From Streptomyces sp. NBC_00457 (lineage in GTDB: Bacteria > Actinomycetota > Actinomycetes > Streptomycetales > Streptomycetaceae), in NCBI RefSeq assembly GCF_036014015.1, contig NZ_CP107905.1, positions 9,300,001-9,364,000 of the forward strand: DNA of 64,000 bases. The letters are read 5' to 3'. Both the position numbers and the translations under genes were made by a program. The notes beneath the pieces were generated by a model, which ran no database searches, had not been told where the DNA came from, and was given only the letters and a program-made list of their open reading frames with translations. The first letter of the stretch is position 1. The number at the start of each line of letters is the position of its first letter. This document shows, one piece after another, positions 35,395 to 43,827 of this stretch.

Positions 35395-36466
35395 CCTCGC
35401 AACCGAGTTGACGAAGTGGACCAAGGAGGGCCGCGACTTCGCCGTCGCCACCGTCATCTCCGTCAGCGGCAGCGCCCCCCGCCCACCCGGCGCCGCCCTA
35501 GCCGTCGACACCACCGGCACGGTCATCGGCTCGGTGTCCGGCGGCTGCGTGGAGGGCGCGGTGTACGACCTGTGCGTCGAGGCCCTCGAGAACGGCAAGA
35601 CGGTGGTCGAACGCTTCGGCTACAGCGACGAGGACGCGTTCGCGGTGGGACTGACGTGCGGCGGCGTGATCGAGGTCTTGGTCACGCCGATCACAGGGGA
35701 CACCCCTGACCGGGAGGTGTACGAGGCGGCGCTGTCGCGCGCTGCGCAAGAGAAACCAACGGAACTGGCCCGCGTGATAAGCGGCCCGACGGAACTAGTA
35801 GGCAAGCCTGTGCTGGTACCCCCTCAGGGGCGCGGGGAACTGCGCGACCAGCCACAACGGACCCGCACGGTCGAACTAGACGACCGCACCCTCTTCATAG
35901 AAACCCACACCCCACCACCCCGCATGATCATCTTCGGCGCGATCGACTTCGCCGCCGCCCTCACCCGCACCGGCAAATTCCTCGGCTACCACGTCACCGT
36001 GTGCGACGCCCGCCCCGTCTTCGCCACCCGCGCCCGCTTCCCCGAGGCGGACGAGATCGTGGTCGAGTGGCCGGACAGCTACCTCCGGCGCACGGAGACC
36101 GACGAGCGCACGGTGCTGTGCGTCCTGACCCACGACGCCAAGTTCGACGTACCCCTGCTGGAGACCGCACTGCGGCTGCCGGCCGCGTACGTCGGCGCGA
36201 TGGGCTCACGCCGTACGCATGAGGACAGGAACCGGCGACTACGTGAAGTCGGGCTCACGGAAAGCGAGTTGGCCGGGCTGCGCTCACCCATCGGCCTCGA
36301 CCTCGGCGCCCGCTCACCGGAGGAGACCGCGCTGTCCATCGCCGCGGAGATCGTCGCGGCCCGGCACGGCGGGACGGGCGTACCGCTCACTGATTCAGGG
36401 ACGCCGATTCACCGCGCCGTAGCGACTAGTCGGTCCCGGCGGCGCGCTCGGAGTTCTTCTTCTTGA
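35387..36466 (+). CDS. XdhC/CoxI (PaoD)-family molybdenum cofactor insertion protein, with in-frame repeat insertion
   Basis: A 359-residue chaperone that receives, sulfurates and inserts molybdenum cofactor for the hydroxylase. The N-terminal XdhC/CoxI domain has VISVSGSAPRPPGAA and SGGCVEGAVYDLCVEAL. The C-terminal Rossmann domain has GYHVTVCDARPVFATRARF and AAYVGAMGSRRTHEDR. Residues about 145-159 (PPQGRGELRDQPQRT) are the in-frame translation of a dispersed repeat, in the linker between domains. Codons around 35,740-35,920 are unusually A/T-rich (ATA, CTA). The last residues (RSRRRARSSSS) are read through the antisense end of the DUF5997 gene (41-bp overlap). Confidence 0.88.
   Translation: MLDLATELTKWTKEGRDFAVATVISVSGSAPRPPGAALAVDTTGTVIGSVSGGCVEGAVYDLCVEALENGKTVVERFGYSDEDAFAVGLTCGGVIEVLVTPITGDTPDREVYEAALSRAAQEKPTELARVISGPTELVGKPVLVPPQGRGELRDQPQRTRTVELDDRTLFIETHTPPPRMIIFGAIDFAAALTRTGKFLGYHVTVCDARPVFATRARFPEADEIVVEWPDSYLRRTETDERTVLCVLTHDAKFDVPLLETALRLPAAYVGAMGSRRTHEDRNRRLREVGLTESELAGLRSPIGLDLGARSPEETALSIAAEIVAARHGGTGVPLTDSGTPIHRAVATSRSRRRARSSSS
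35819..35860 (-). repeat. Dispersed palindromic repeat, copy 2 (core only, inside the xdhC-like gene)
   Basis: On the minus strand it reads through TGTGGCTGGTCGCGCAG, then TTCCCCGCGCCCCTGAGGGG, the core and hairpin end of the repeat family. It is a multiple of three in effect and keeps the host reading frame open. Confidence 0.8.
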
Positions 36467-36818
36467 TGCGGGCCGCTTCCTTGCGGACCTCGGCCTGGGT
36501 GGCACGCTCCTTCTCCAGCCACTCGGGCATGTCCTTCTTCAGGGCTTCGATCTGCTCGGTGGTGAGGGGCTCGGTGATCCCGCCGCGCCCCAGCCCCGCG
36601 ATGGACACGCCGAGCTTCGCCGCGACGACCGGACGCGGGTGCGGGCCGTCGGCGCGCAGGTCCCGCAGCCACTGCGGCGGATCGGCCTGGAGCGCGTTCA
36701 GCTCGGCACGCGAGACGACACCCTCCTGGAACTCGGCGGGGGTGGCCTCGAGGTACACACCCAGCTTCTTCGCCGCGGTCGCGGGCTTCATGGTCTGGGT
36801 GGTCTGGTGCGACTTCAT
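36426..36818 (-). CDS. DUF5997 family protein
   Basis: A 130-residue actinobacterial protein of unknown function. MKPATAAKKLGVYLEATPAE near the N-terminus and VVSRAELNALQADPPQWL are the conserved core; the C-terminal third is a charged helix rich in K, E and R. It resembles a small nucleic-acid- or protein-binding module with a SAP/helix-hairpin feel, but no function can be given. ATG 36818 is chosen from the conserved opening MKSHQTTQTMKP. It is divergent from a LysR-like substrate-domain protein 58 nt away, a pairing seen in other actinobacteria. Confidence 0.85.
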   Translation of the reverse strand: MKSHQTTQTMKPATAAKKLGVYLEATPAEFQEGVVSRAELNALQADPPQWLRDLRADGPHPRPVVAAKLGVSIAGLGRGGITEPLTTEQIEALKKDMPEWLEKERATQAEVRKEAARIKKKNSERAAGTD

Positions 36819-36876
36819 GCTGTCAAGACTAACGACCGGGCGGGAGACCTCCGACCACGCCGGGTAACCTGGCGGG

Positions 36877-37632
36877 GTGACAGGCTCGGAAAGTACCCCC
36901 TCGTTCCGGCTCGCGTACGTCCCCGGGGTGACGCCCGCCAAGTGGGTGCGGATCTGGAACGAGCGCCTGCCCGACGTCCCGCTCGATCTGGTCGCCGTAC
37001 CGGCCGCGGAAGCATCCGACGTCTTGCGCGAAGGCGGCGCGGACGCGGGTTTCGTACGGCTCCCCGTGGACCGTACGTTCTTCAGCGCGATCCCCCTCTA
37101 CACCGAGACGACGGTCGTCTTGGTCCCCAAGGACCACCTGCTGACCGCCGCCGACGAGGTGTCCGTCGAGGATCTCGCCGACGAGGTGGTGTTCCACCCC
37201 CTGGACGACGTCTTCGACTGGGAGCGCCCGCCCGGGCAGCCCGCCTTCGAGCGCCCCGCCACCACGGAGGACGCCGTCGAGCTGGTGGCGGCGGGCGTGG
37301 GCCTGCTCGTCGTACCCCAGTCGCTGGCCCGTCTGCACCACCGCCGGGACGTGACCTACCGGCCCGTCGCGGACGCCCCTCAGTCGAGCGTCGTCCTGTC
37401 GTGGCCCGAGGAGGCGACCACCGAGCTGGTCGAGGACTTCATCGGGATCGTCCGCGGGCGGACGGTCAACAGCACGAGGGGACGCACGCAGCCCGCTGCT
37501 CAGCCTCAGTCACAGCCGAAGGCCAAGGGGGCCGAGACGTCCGGCGCCCGGCGCAAGCCCGCGGCGGGAAAGCCCACCCGCGGCGGTGGCGCCAAGGGCG
37601 CGAAACGCGGCAAGCCCCGCCGCCGCTCCTAG
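36877..37632 (+). CDS. LysR-like substrate-binding domain protein lacking a DNA-binding domain
   Basis: A 251-residue protein made of a LysR-type effector domain (FRLAYVPGVTPAKWVRIWNE, GGADAGFVRLPVD, VELVAAGVGLLVVPQSLAR) with no N-terminal winged helix: the first residue is only about 10 before the effector fold. Instead the last 60 residues are a low-complexity basic tail (QSQPKAKGAE, RRKPAAGKP, GGGAKGAKRGKPRRRS) that could bind nucleic acid or a protein. GTG 36877. It is divergent from the DUF5997 gene, which may supply a partner. Confidence 0.85.
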   Translation: MTGSESTPSFRLAYVPGVTPAKWVRIWNERLPDVPLDLVAVPAAEASDVLREGGADAGFVRLPVDRTFFSAIPLYTETTVVLVPKDHLLTAADEVSVEDLADEVVFHPLDDVFDWERPPGQPAFERPATTEDAVELVAAGVGLLVVPQSLARLHHRRDVTYRPVADAPQSSVVLSWPEEATTELVEDFIGIVRGRTVNSTRGRTQPAAQPQSQPKAKGAETSGARRKPAAGKPTRGGGAKGAKRGKPRRRS

Positions 37633-37639
37633 CCAAGTC

Positions 37640-37969
37640 TCACTTCGGCGGCAGGCTCGCTGCGAACGCGTGTCCCTGATCGACCCATGCCCCGAGGTCG
37701 GCGTCCTCCGCCAGCGCGGAGCCGTCGACGAGGATCCAGCCGCGCATCGGCCGTCCCGTCATGTCGAAGACCCGGGTGCCGGGCCGGGCCAGCGCCGCCT
37801 CGGTGGCGTCCGGGCCGACCCGGACCATGAGGTCGTCGCCGCTCACCCCGACGGCCATGTTGCCGCGGTGCAGAAACGCGAGGCCGCCGAACATCTTCTT
37901 CTCGGTGACCTCCGGGTCCGGGCCCAGGTGCGCCCTGATCCGCTCGGCCAGTCCTTCGTCGTACGCCAT
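37640..37969 (-). CDS. TfoX N-terminal-domain protein
   Basis: A 109-residue protein with the TfoX_N fold: MAYDEGLAERIRAHLGPDPE, then the conserved KKMFGGLAFLHRGNMAVGVSG, LMVRVGPD and GRPMRGWILVD. Function in actinobacteria is unknown; the domain is named after competence regulators but occurs alone here. ATG 37969 follows GAGGACCGTC. The 3' end is 7 nt from the convergent LysR-like gene. Confidence 0.88.
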   Translation of the reverse strand: MAYDEGLAERIRAHLGPDPEVTEKKMFGGLAFLHRGNMAVGVSGDDLMVRVGPDATEAALARPGTRVFDMTGRPMRGWILVDGSALAEDADLGAWVDQGHAFAASLPPK

Positions 37970-38146
37970 GACGGTCCTCGTTCCTGGAGTCCGCGGTGCC
38001 GACTCCAGGATCCCCGCGCGGGGCGGCCGACGCGCGCAGGGCGGGTGAGCGCCGGCGGGGCGGGAGCGTTCTGTTCCGGCCCACGCCCAGCACCGGGGGA
38101 ACATTTGGCCGCGCCGATGGCGCCCCCGAGTGGCAGAATCTGCCCC

Positions 38147-40837
38147 GTGGACTGGGGGATCCTCGAGCGCGAGCCCGAACTGGCGCGACTGGCCACGGCC
38201 GCACAAGAGGCGGCGGACGGGGCCGGATCCGTGGCGCTCGTCTTCGGGGAGGCCGGGATCGGCAAGTCGAGCCTGGTCAAGGCGATGCCGGACCGGCTGC
38301 CCGGCGGCGCACGCGTCCTGGTGGGCCAGTGCGACGACCTCGCCACCCGACGGCCCCTCGGCCCGTTCCGCGACCTCATCGGCAGCATCGGCGCCGAACT
38401 GGCGCAGGCCGTGATGGAGGGCGTCGACCGGCATCGGGTGTACGAGGCACTGCAGGGGGAGTTGGCCGGGGTACCGCATCCGGCCGTGCTCGTCGTCGAG
38501 GACGTCCACTGGGCCGACGAGGCGTCACTGGACGCCCTGCGGTTTCTGGTACGCCGAATGGAGCGGTTGCCCGCACTCCTCGTACTCACCTACCGCGACG
38601 ACGAGTTGAGCCGCGAGCACCCCCTGCGGCACCTGCTGGGCCAGGTGTCCCGCGCCGACCGGGTGCACCGTCTGCCGCTGGCCCGGCTGTCCCGGGACGC
38701 GGTCCGCACGCTCAGCGCCGCCAGCCACCTCGATCCGGCGCAGGTGTACGACGTGACGTCGGGCAACCCCTTCTTCGTCGCCGAGGTCGTCGCGGCGGGC
38801 GGGGTCGGGGGAGTGCCGCCCACGGTCGTGGACGCGGTACTGGCCCGGCTGCGCGGACTGGACGCCCTCACCATGGACGCCCTGGAGCAGCTCGCGGTCG
38901 TCCCCTCGGCCGTCGAACGCACCCTCGTGGAAGCGCTCTTCGCGGACGGCGCCGCAGCGCCGGCTGTGTCTGACATGCGGCTGCCGCCGCGTGGGCGCGA
39001 CCAGCCCCCGCCGGCCCGCAGTGAACGGCCCGCATATCCAGCGGAGCGCTTCGCCGCGGCCGAGCAGCGCGGCCTGCTGACCGTGACCCCGGAGCGCGTC
39101 GCCTTCCGGCACGAGCTGATCCGCCGGGCCGTCGCCGACTCCCTGCCCGCCGCACGCCGGATCGAGCTGGACCGCAACGTCCTGGCCGCGCTCGTCGCCC
39201 GCCCCGGCACCGACCCCGCCCGCATCGTCCACCACGCCGCCCAGGCCGGTGACCGTGACGCCGTCGCCCGCTACGGACCCGACGCGGCCCGGGACGCCGC
39301 CGGCGCCGGCGCCCACCGCGAGGCCGCCGCCCACCTCCGGCTCGTCCTGCGCGAACGGCACCGCTATGCCCCGGCCGACCTCGCCGACCTGCTCGAACGC
39401 TACGCCGTGGAAAGCTACACCATCGCCGACTCCGCCTCCGCCGTCACCGCCCAGCGTGACGCCGTAGCCTTGCGCCGCTCCCTCGGCGACACCCTCGCCC
39501 TCGGCGCCGATCTGCGCTGGCTGTCCCGGATCCACTGGTGGGCCGGCGACGCCGAGGAAGCGCAGACGGCCGCGCGGGAGGCCATCGCCGTCCTCGAACA
39601 CGCCGGTGACGACCGGTTGCTGGCGCTCGCGCTGAGCAACACCTCCCAGCTGCGGATGCTGTCCGACCGTTACGCCGAGGCGATCGTGTACGGCGAGCAG
39701 GCGATCGAGCTGGCCCGCAAGGCAGGTGACCAGGCGATCCTCGCGCACGCCCTCAACAACGTGGGCAGCGCCCGCTGGAAGGGCGGTGACCCGGGCGGGC
39801 GCGCGCAGGTGGAGGAGAGCCTCGACGTCGCGCTCGCCGCGGGCGAGGTCGAGCACGCCTGCCGGTCCTACGCCAACATCATCTGGACCCTGCTGGAGAA
39901 CGCCCAGTACGCCGAGGCCGAGACGTTCCTGCCCCCGGCGATGGAACTGGCCGAACGCGCCGAACACGTCGGCTTCCTCAACTATCTCCACGTCGAGCTG
40001 GCCATCCGCCGGCTCGCGGCCGGGGACTGGGACGACGCCGAGAAACAGGCCGAGTTCGGTATGCACGACTTCGTCCCGGCCCGCTGCCCGGCGCTCACCG
40101 TGCTCGCCCGCGTCCGCACCCGGCGCGGCAGGCCCGGCGCCGGCGAACTCCTCGAAGAGGCCTGGAAGATCGCCGTGACCACGGGCGAACTGCAGCGCGC
40201 GGTTCCGGTGGCGGCGGCCCTGGCGGAGGCGGCGTGGCTGCGCGGCGACCGGGCGGGCGTGGCCGAGGTCGCAGGGCCGGTCCACGCCGAGGCCCGCCGC
40301 CTCGCGGTCGGCCCCTACCAGGCCGAACTCGGCTACTGGCTCGCCAAGGCCGGACACCGCGTCCCGGCCGACGGCTCGGACCATCCGTACGCCGTGCAGG
40401 CCGCCGGAGACTGGCACCGGGCGGCGGCGCTGTGGCGGGCGGCGGGCTGCCCGTACGAGCATGCCGCGGCCCTCGCGGAAAGCCCCGACCCGGCCGACAA
40501 ACTCACCGCGCTCGCCGCCCTCGACACGCTGGGCGCCGAGCCGCTGGCCCGGCTGATCCGCGCCGAACTGCGCCGGCTCGGCGTCCGCCATATCCCCCGC
40601 GGCCCGCTCGCGGTCACCCGGGGCAACCCGGCCGGCCTGACCGAACGCCAGTTCCAGGTCATGCGGCTGCTGGCGGAGGGCCTGACCAACCCGGAGATCG
40701 CCGACCGGCTGGTCGTCTCGGTGCGCACGGTCGACAACCACGTACGCGCCGTCCTGGAGAAGCTCGACGCGCACACCCGGCGCCAGGCCACCGCGCGTGC
40801 CGCCGAGCTGGGACTGCTGGCGGGACCCGAAACGTAG
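38147..40837 (+). CDS. LAL-family (large ATP-binding LuxR) transcriptional regulator, with in-frame repeat insertion
   Basis: An 896-residue STAND-type activator. The N-terminal AAA module has Walker A GEAGIGKSSLVKA (about 34-46) and Walker B VLVVEDVHWADEAS. A long TPR-like helical region follows. The C-terminal LuxR helix-turn-helix is LTERQFQVMRLLAEGLTNPE, then IADRLVVSVRTVDNHV. Residues about 273-301 (from AVSDMRLPPRGRDQPP to PAYPAERF) are the translation of a dispersed repeat in the minus orientation, inserted in frame at the ATPase/helical junction. Start uncertain: GTG 38147 or ATG 38117. Targets are unknown; the flavin oxidase downstream is possible. Confidence 0.88.
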   Translation: MDWGILEREPELARLATAAQEAADGAGSVALVFGEAGIGKSSLVKAMPDRLPGGARVLVGQCDDLATRRPLGPFRDLIGSIGAELAQAVMEGVDRHRVYEALQGELAGVPHPAVLVVEDVHWADEASLDALRFLVRRMERLPALLVLTYRDDELSREHPLRHLLGQVSRADRVHRLPLARLSRDAVRTLSAASHLDPAQVYDVTSGNPFFVAEVVAAGGVGGVPPTVVDAVLARLRGLDALTMDALEQLAVVPSAVERTLVEALFADGAAAPAVSDMRLPPRGRDQPPPARSERPAYPAERFAAAEQRGLLTVTPERVAFRHELIRRAVADSLPAARRIELDRNVLAALVARPGTDPARIVHHAAQAGDRDAVARYGPDAARDAAGAGAHREAAAHLRLVLRERHRYAPADLADLLERYAVESYTIADSASAVTAQRDAVALRRSLGDTLALGADLRWLSRIHWWAGDAEEAQTAAREAIAVLEHAGDDRLLALALSNTSQLRMLSDRYAEAIVYGEQAIELARKAGDQAILAHALNNVGSARWKGGDPGGRAQVEESLDVALAAGEVEHACRSYANIIWTLLENAQYAEAETFLPPAMELAERAEHVGFLNYLHVELAIRRLAAGDWDDAEKQAEFGMHDFVPARCPALTVLARVRTRRGRPGAGELLEEAWKIAVTTGELQRAVPVAAALAEAAWLRGDRAGVAEVAGPVHAEARRLAVGPYQAELGYWLAKAGHRVPADGSDHPYAVQAAGDWHRAAALWRAAGCPYEHAAALAESPDPADKLTALAALDTLGAEPLARLIRAELRRLGVRHIPRGPLAVTRGNPAGLTERQFQVMRLLAEGLTNPEIADRLVVSVRTVDNHVRAVLEKLDAHTRRQATARAAELGLLAGPET
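38964..39050 (-). repeat. Dispersed palindromic repeat, copy 3 (inside the LAL regulator gene)
   Basis: On the minus strand it starts AGCGCTCCGCTGGATATGCG, continues GGGGCTGGTCGCGCCCACG, then GCAGCCGCATGTCAGACACA, the same order of blocks as copy 1. The terminal hairpin is lost. Length keeps the host frame open. Confidence 0.85.
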
Positions 40838-40944
40838 GTATGTCTTCGCGCCGAGCTGGGTGACCCGCACGGATGCCCGGAAGGCCGTATGGCACTAGAA
40901 ACATGCGAATCCGGCTCTATTCGGACACAGGAACGGGGAACCGC

Positions 40945-42360
40945 ATGTCCAGCACACCCGCCCAGGCAGCACGCCGCGAACTGACAGGCTTCACCGGTGA
41001 TCTGACCGGACCCGACGACTCCGGCTACCAGGACGCCCGCGCCGTCTACAACGGCATGATCGACAAACGTCCCGCACTCGTCGCGCGCTGCGCCGACGCC
41101 GACGCCGTGGCCCGAGTGATCGGCTTCGCCCGCTCCCACGACCTGCCCCTCGCGGTCCGCGGCGGCGGCCACCACGGAGCCGGGCTCGGCACCGTCGACG
41201 GCGGTGTCGTCGCCGACCTGTCGCCGCTCAAGGACGTCCACGTGGACCCCGGGGCCCGGACGGTCCGGGTCGGCGGCGGCTGCGTGTGGGGTGAGGTCGA
41301 CCGCGCCACCAACGCGCACGGACTCGCCACGCCCAGCGGCATCATCTCCACGACCGGCGTCGGCGGCCTCACCACCGGCGGCGGGCTCGGCCACCTGACC
41401 CGCAAATGCGGGCTGACCATCGACAACCTGCTGGAGGCCGACCTGGTGCTGGCCGACGGCCGGCAGGTGCGGGCCGCCGCCGACGAGAACAGCGACCTGT
41501 TCTGGGCGATCCGCGGAGGCGGCGGCAACTTCGGCGTCGTGACGTCGTTCCTCTTCCGGCTGCACGAGGTGAGCACGGTCGTCGCAGGACCGACCTTCTG
41601 GCCCGTCGAGAACAGCGCCGAAGTCCTCACCGCCTACCGGGACTTCCTGCCGAACGCACCCCGCGAACTCAACGGCTTCTTCCTGCACGGCACGGTCCCG
41701 CCGGCCCCGCCGTTCCCCGAGGAACTCCACCTGCGCAAGATCGCCGGCGTCGTGTGGTGCTACACGGGCGACGACACCGAGGCCGCCGCCCGCGAGATGG
41801 CCCCGCTGCTCGACGCCCTGCCGACACCCCTGCTGCACGCGACCGGCCCGATGCCCCACCCCGACCTGCAGTCCATGTTCGACGGCCTGTACCCGCCGGG
41901 CCACCAGTGGTACTGGCGTGCCGACTTCGTCAACGAGATCCCCGACGAAGCCGTCGAACTCCACGCCAAGTTCGGCGCCGAGGTGCCCACCATGCAGTCG
42001 ACGATGCACCTCTACCCGATCGACGGCGCCGCCCACGACGTCGGACCCACGGACACCCCCTGGGCCTACCGCGAGGCACGCTGGGCCTCCGTCTATGCGG
42101 GCGTCGACCCCGACCCGGCCAACGCCGACCTCGTCAAGCGGTGGACCGTCGACTACTTCGAGGCCCTGCACCCGCACTCGGCGGGCGGTGCCTACGTCAA
42201 CATGATGATGGACGAGGGCCAGGAGCGGGTCCGCGCGAGCTACCGCGACAACTACGACCGCCTGGCCCGCATCAAGGCCGACCGTGACCCGGACAACGTC
42301 TTCCGCCTCAACCAGAACATCCAGCCTGCCCCGAAGCCGCGGTACGAGGCGCGGCCCTGA
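40945..42360 (+). CDS. FAD-linked oxidase with berberine-bridge (BBE) domain
   Basis: A 471-residue flavoprotein of the p-cresol methylhydroxylase/BBE type. The PP-loop region VRGGGHHGAGLGTVDGG contains the His that usually carries covalent FAD. A Cys lies in HLTRKCGLTIDNLL, near where bicovalent members have their second FAD link. GGGGNFGVVTSFLFRLH completes the FAD domain. The C-terminal BBE motif is RDNYDRLARIKADRDPDNVF followed by RLNQNI. It oxidises a sugar or secondary metabolite; the substrate is unknown. ATG 40945 is preferred over earlier starts that lack family match. Confidence 0.9.
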   Translation: MSSTPAQAARRELTGFTGDLTGPDDSGYQDARAVYNGMIDKRPALVARCADADAVARVIGFARSHDLPLAVRGGGHHGAGLGTVDGGVVADLSPLKDVHVDPGARTVRVGGGCVWGEVDRATNAHGLATPSGIISTTGVGGLTTGGGLGHLTRKCGLTIDNLLEADLVLADGRQVRAAADENSDLFWAIRGGGGNFGVVTSFLFRLHEVSTVVAGPTFWPVENSAEVLTAYRDFLPNAPRELNGFFLHGTVPPAPPFPEELHLRKIAGVVWCYTGDDTEAAAREMAPLLDALPTPLLHATGPMPHPDLQSMFDGLYPPGHQWYWRADFVNEIPDEAVELHAKFGAEVPTMQSTMHLYPIDGAAHDVGPTDTPWAYREARWASVYAGVDPDPANADLVKRWTVDYFEALHPHSAGGAYVNMMMDEGQERVRASYRDNYDRLARIKADRDPDNVFRLNQNIQPAPKPRYEARP

Positions 42361-42460
42361 GCGGTTGGAAGTGAACCTGCGGGCCGGTGGGGGCTGGTCG
42401 CGCAGTTCCCCGCGCCCCTTACGGGGCGCTACCGCACCGGACCTCCAGCGGAGCGCTCAG
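42361..42460 (+). repeat. Dispersed palindromic repeat, copy 4 (between convergent genes)
   Basis: It contains GGGGCTGGTCGCGCAGTTCC, a hairpin GCGCCCC-TTAC-GGGGCGC (42412-42429), and an inverted end GACCTCCAGCGGAGCGCTCA. The end overlaps the stop codon of the HAD gene. The hairpin can serve as terminator for both genes. Confidence 0.85.
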
Positions 42461-43137
42461 CGTACGAGCCACTCGTACGCGGCCCGTGCCGTGAACTCCG
42501 TCTGACCGCCGCGCAGGAGCAGCCCAACCGTCGCGAACTCCGGCGCGTCGGCCTGCGCGGCGACATAGGGGATGGCGATGCAGCGCATCCCGGCCGCGTG
42601 CGCGGCGGCGGCACCGGGCGCCGCGTCCTCCAGGACCACGCAGTCGGCCGGGGCCGCGCCGAGCCGGCGGGCCGCCTCCAGGAAGACGTCGGGGGCGGGC
42701 TTGCCGCGCTCGACCTCGTCGGCCGACACGACGGTGCGCAAGTGGGCGTCCAGGCCGGTGCCGGTCAGGATCGCCTTGATGGCCTCGGGCGACGAACCCG
42801 AGGCCACGGCCATGGGCACGCTCTCACCGGCCAGCAACTCCACGAACGTGCGCATCTCGGGGTACACGCGCGTGGCGGTGCGGGCCAGCCCCAGATAGGC
42901 ACGGTTCTTCGCGGCGAGCAGCTCGGCGACCGAGGCGCGCAAGCCGTATCGCTCCCTCCACAGTGCCACCGTCTCCTGCGTGCTGATCCCGACGTACCGC
43001 TCGTGGTCCGCCCAGGTGAAGTCCGGGACGCCGTGCTCGGCGAGGACCTGACGGCCCGCTTCGAAGTAGTTGGGCTCGCTGTCCACGAGCGTTCCGTCGA
43101 GATCGAAGATGACCGCGGTCGGGCCGAGATTGTTCAT
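42457..43137 (-). CDS. HAD-family phosphatase (beta-phosphoglucomutase-like subfamily)
   Basis: A 226-residue HAD hydrolase. Motif I is VIFDLDGTLVDSEPNYFEAG with the nucleophile Asp and acid Asp; MAVASGSSPEAIKAIL is motif II; RGKPAPDVFLEAARRLG is motif III; VVLEDAAPGAAAAHAAGM is motif IV. It resembles sugar-phosphate phosphatases such as 2-deoxyglucose-6-phosphatase. Substrate unknown. ATG 43137. Its stop codon lies in the end of repeat copy 4. Confidence 0.9.
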   Translation of the reverse strand: MNNLGPTAVIFDLDGTLVDSEPNYFEAGRQVLAEHGVPDFTWADHERYVGISTQETVALWRERYGLRASVAELLAAKNRAYLGLARTATRVYPEMRTFVELLAGESVPMAVASGSSPEAIKAILTGTGLDAHLRTVVSADEVERGKPAPDVFLEAARRLGAAPADCVVLEDAAPGAAAAHAAGMRCIAIPYVAAQADAPEFATVGLLLRGGQTEFTARAAYEWLVR

Positions 43138-43156
43138 GGGTCCAGGATGCCAACCG

Positions 43157-43633
43157 TCATTTCCGAGCCGCGCGGCCGATCGACTCGACCAGCGGCAGCA
43201 GCCGGTGCGGAACGCGTTCGCGCAGGGCCACCTCGCTCCGGGTGCGGACGACGCCCGGCAGGCTGATCAGCTTCTGGATCACGTCCTCCAGGTGCGCGTT
43301 GTCCCGCGCCACCACCCGGGTCAGCAGATCCCCGCCGCCCGTGATCGAGAAGGCCTCCACGATCTCCGGTACGGCGGCCAGCGCGTCGCCCACATCGTCG
43401 AGATGGCCCTGCGTGACCTCGATGTGCACGAACGCCAGCACCGGATGGCCGAGCGCGGCGGCGGAGAGCGTCGGGCCCGTCCCGGTGATCACGCCGTCCC
43501 GCTCCAGCCGGTCAAGACGGGCCTGCAAGGTCCCGCGGGCGACGCCGAGGATGCGGGCGTACTCCCGCACGCTCGTCCGGGGCTGCTCCAGCAGCAGCCG
43601 CAGGATGCGGGTGTCGAGCTCGTCCACGGCCAT
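43157..43633 (-). CDS. Lrp/AsnC-family transcriptional regulator
   Basis: A 158-residue regulator. The helix-turn-helix is SVREYARILGVARGTLQARL (residues about 22-41), followed by the RAM ligand-binding domain (HPVLAFVHIEVTQGHLDDVG and FSITGGGDLLTRVVARDNAH). ATG 43633 (MAVDELDTRIL) follows GACGAGGAGGCC. It is divergent from the FUSC membrane protein gene. The likely effector is an amino acid or aromatic compound. Confidence 0.92.
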   Translation of the reverse strand: MAVDELDTRILRLLLEQPRTSVREYARILGVARGTLQARLDRLERDGVITGTGPTLSAAALGHPVLAFVHIEVTQGHLDDVGDALAAVPEIVEAFSITGGGDLLTRVVARDNAHLEDVIQKLISLPGVVRTRSEVALRERVPHRLLPLVESIGRAARK

Positions 43634-43663
43634 GGCGCTCGGCCTCCTCGTCCCTGGTCCGTT

Positions 43664-43683
43664 GGCTCGTCGATGGACGAGCC
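43664..43683. promoter_or_regulatory. Inverted repeat GGCTCGTC-GATG-GACGAGCC upstream of the Lrp gene
   Basis: Perfect 8-bp arms with a 4-nt loop, 31-50 nt upstream of the Lrp start. It could be an operator or an RNA hairpin in the leader. A second short palindrome, ATGG-T-CCAT (43706-43714), lies just beyond. Confidence 0.4.
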
Positions 43684-43827
43684 GGATCCGATATGCCTGT
43701 GCCAATGGTCCATCATTCCAAGCACCACTTGAGCCAGGGTGCGCCTTGATGCTGCAATGAACCCGTCGATGGCGCTGCGGATCCCGCGGCGCCTTTTTCA
43801 TGCCGTTGTCCAAGGGGGCGGGAAGCA

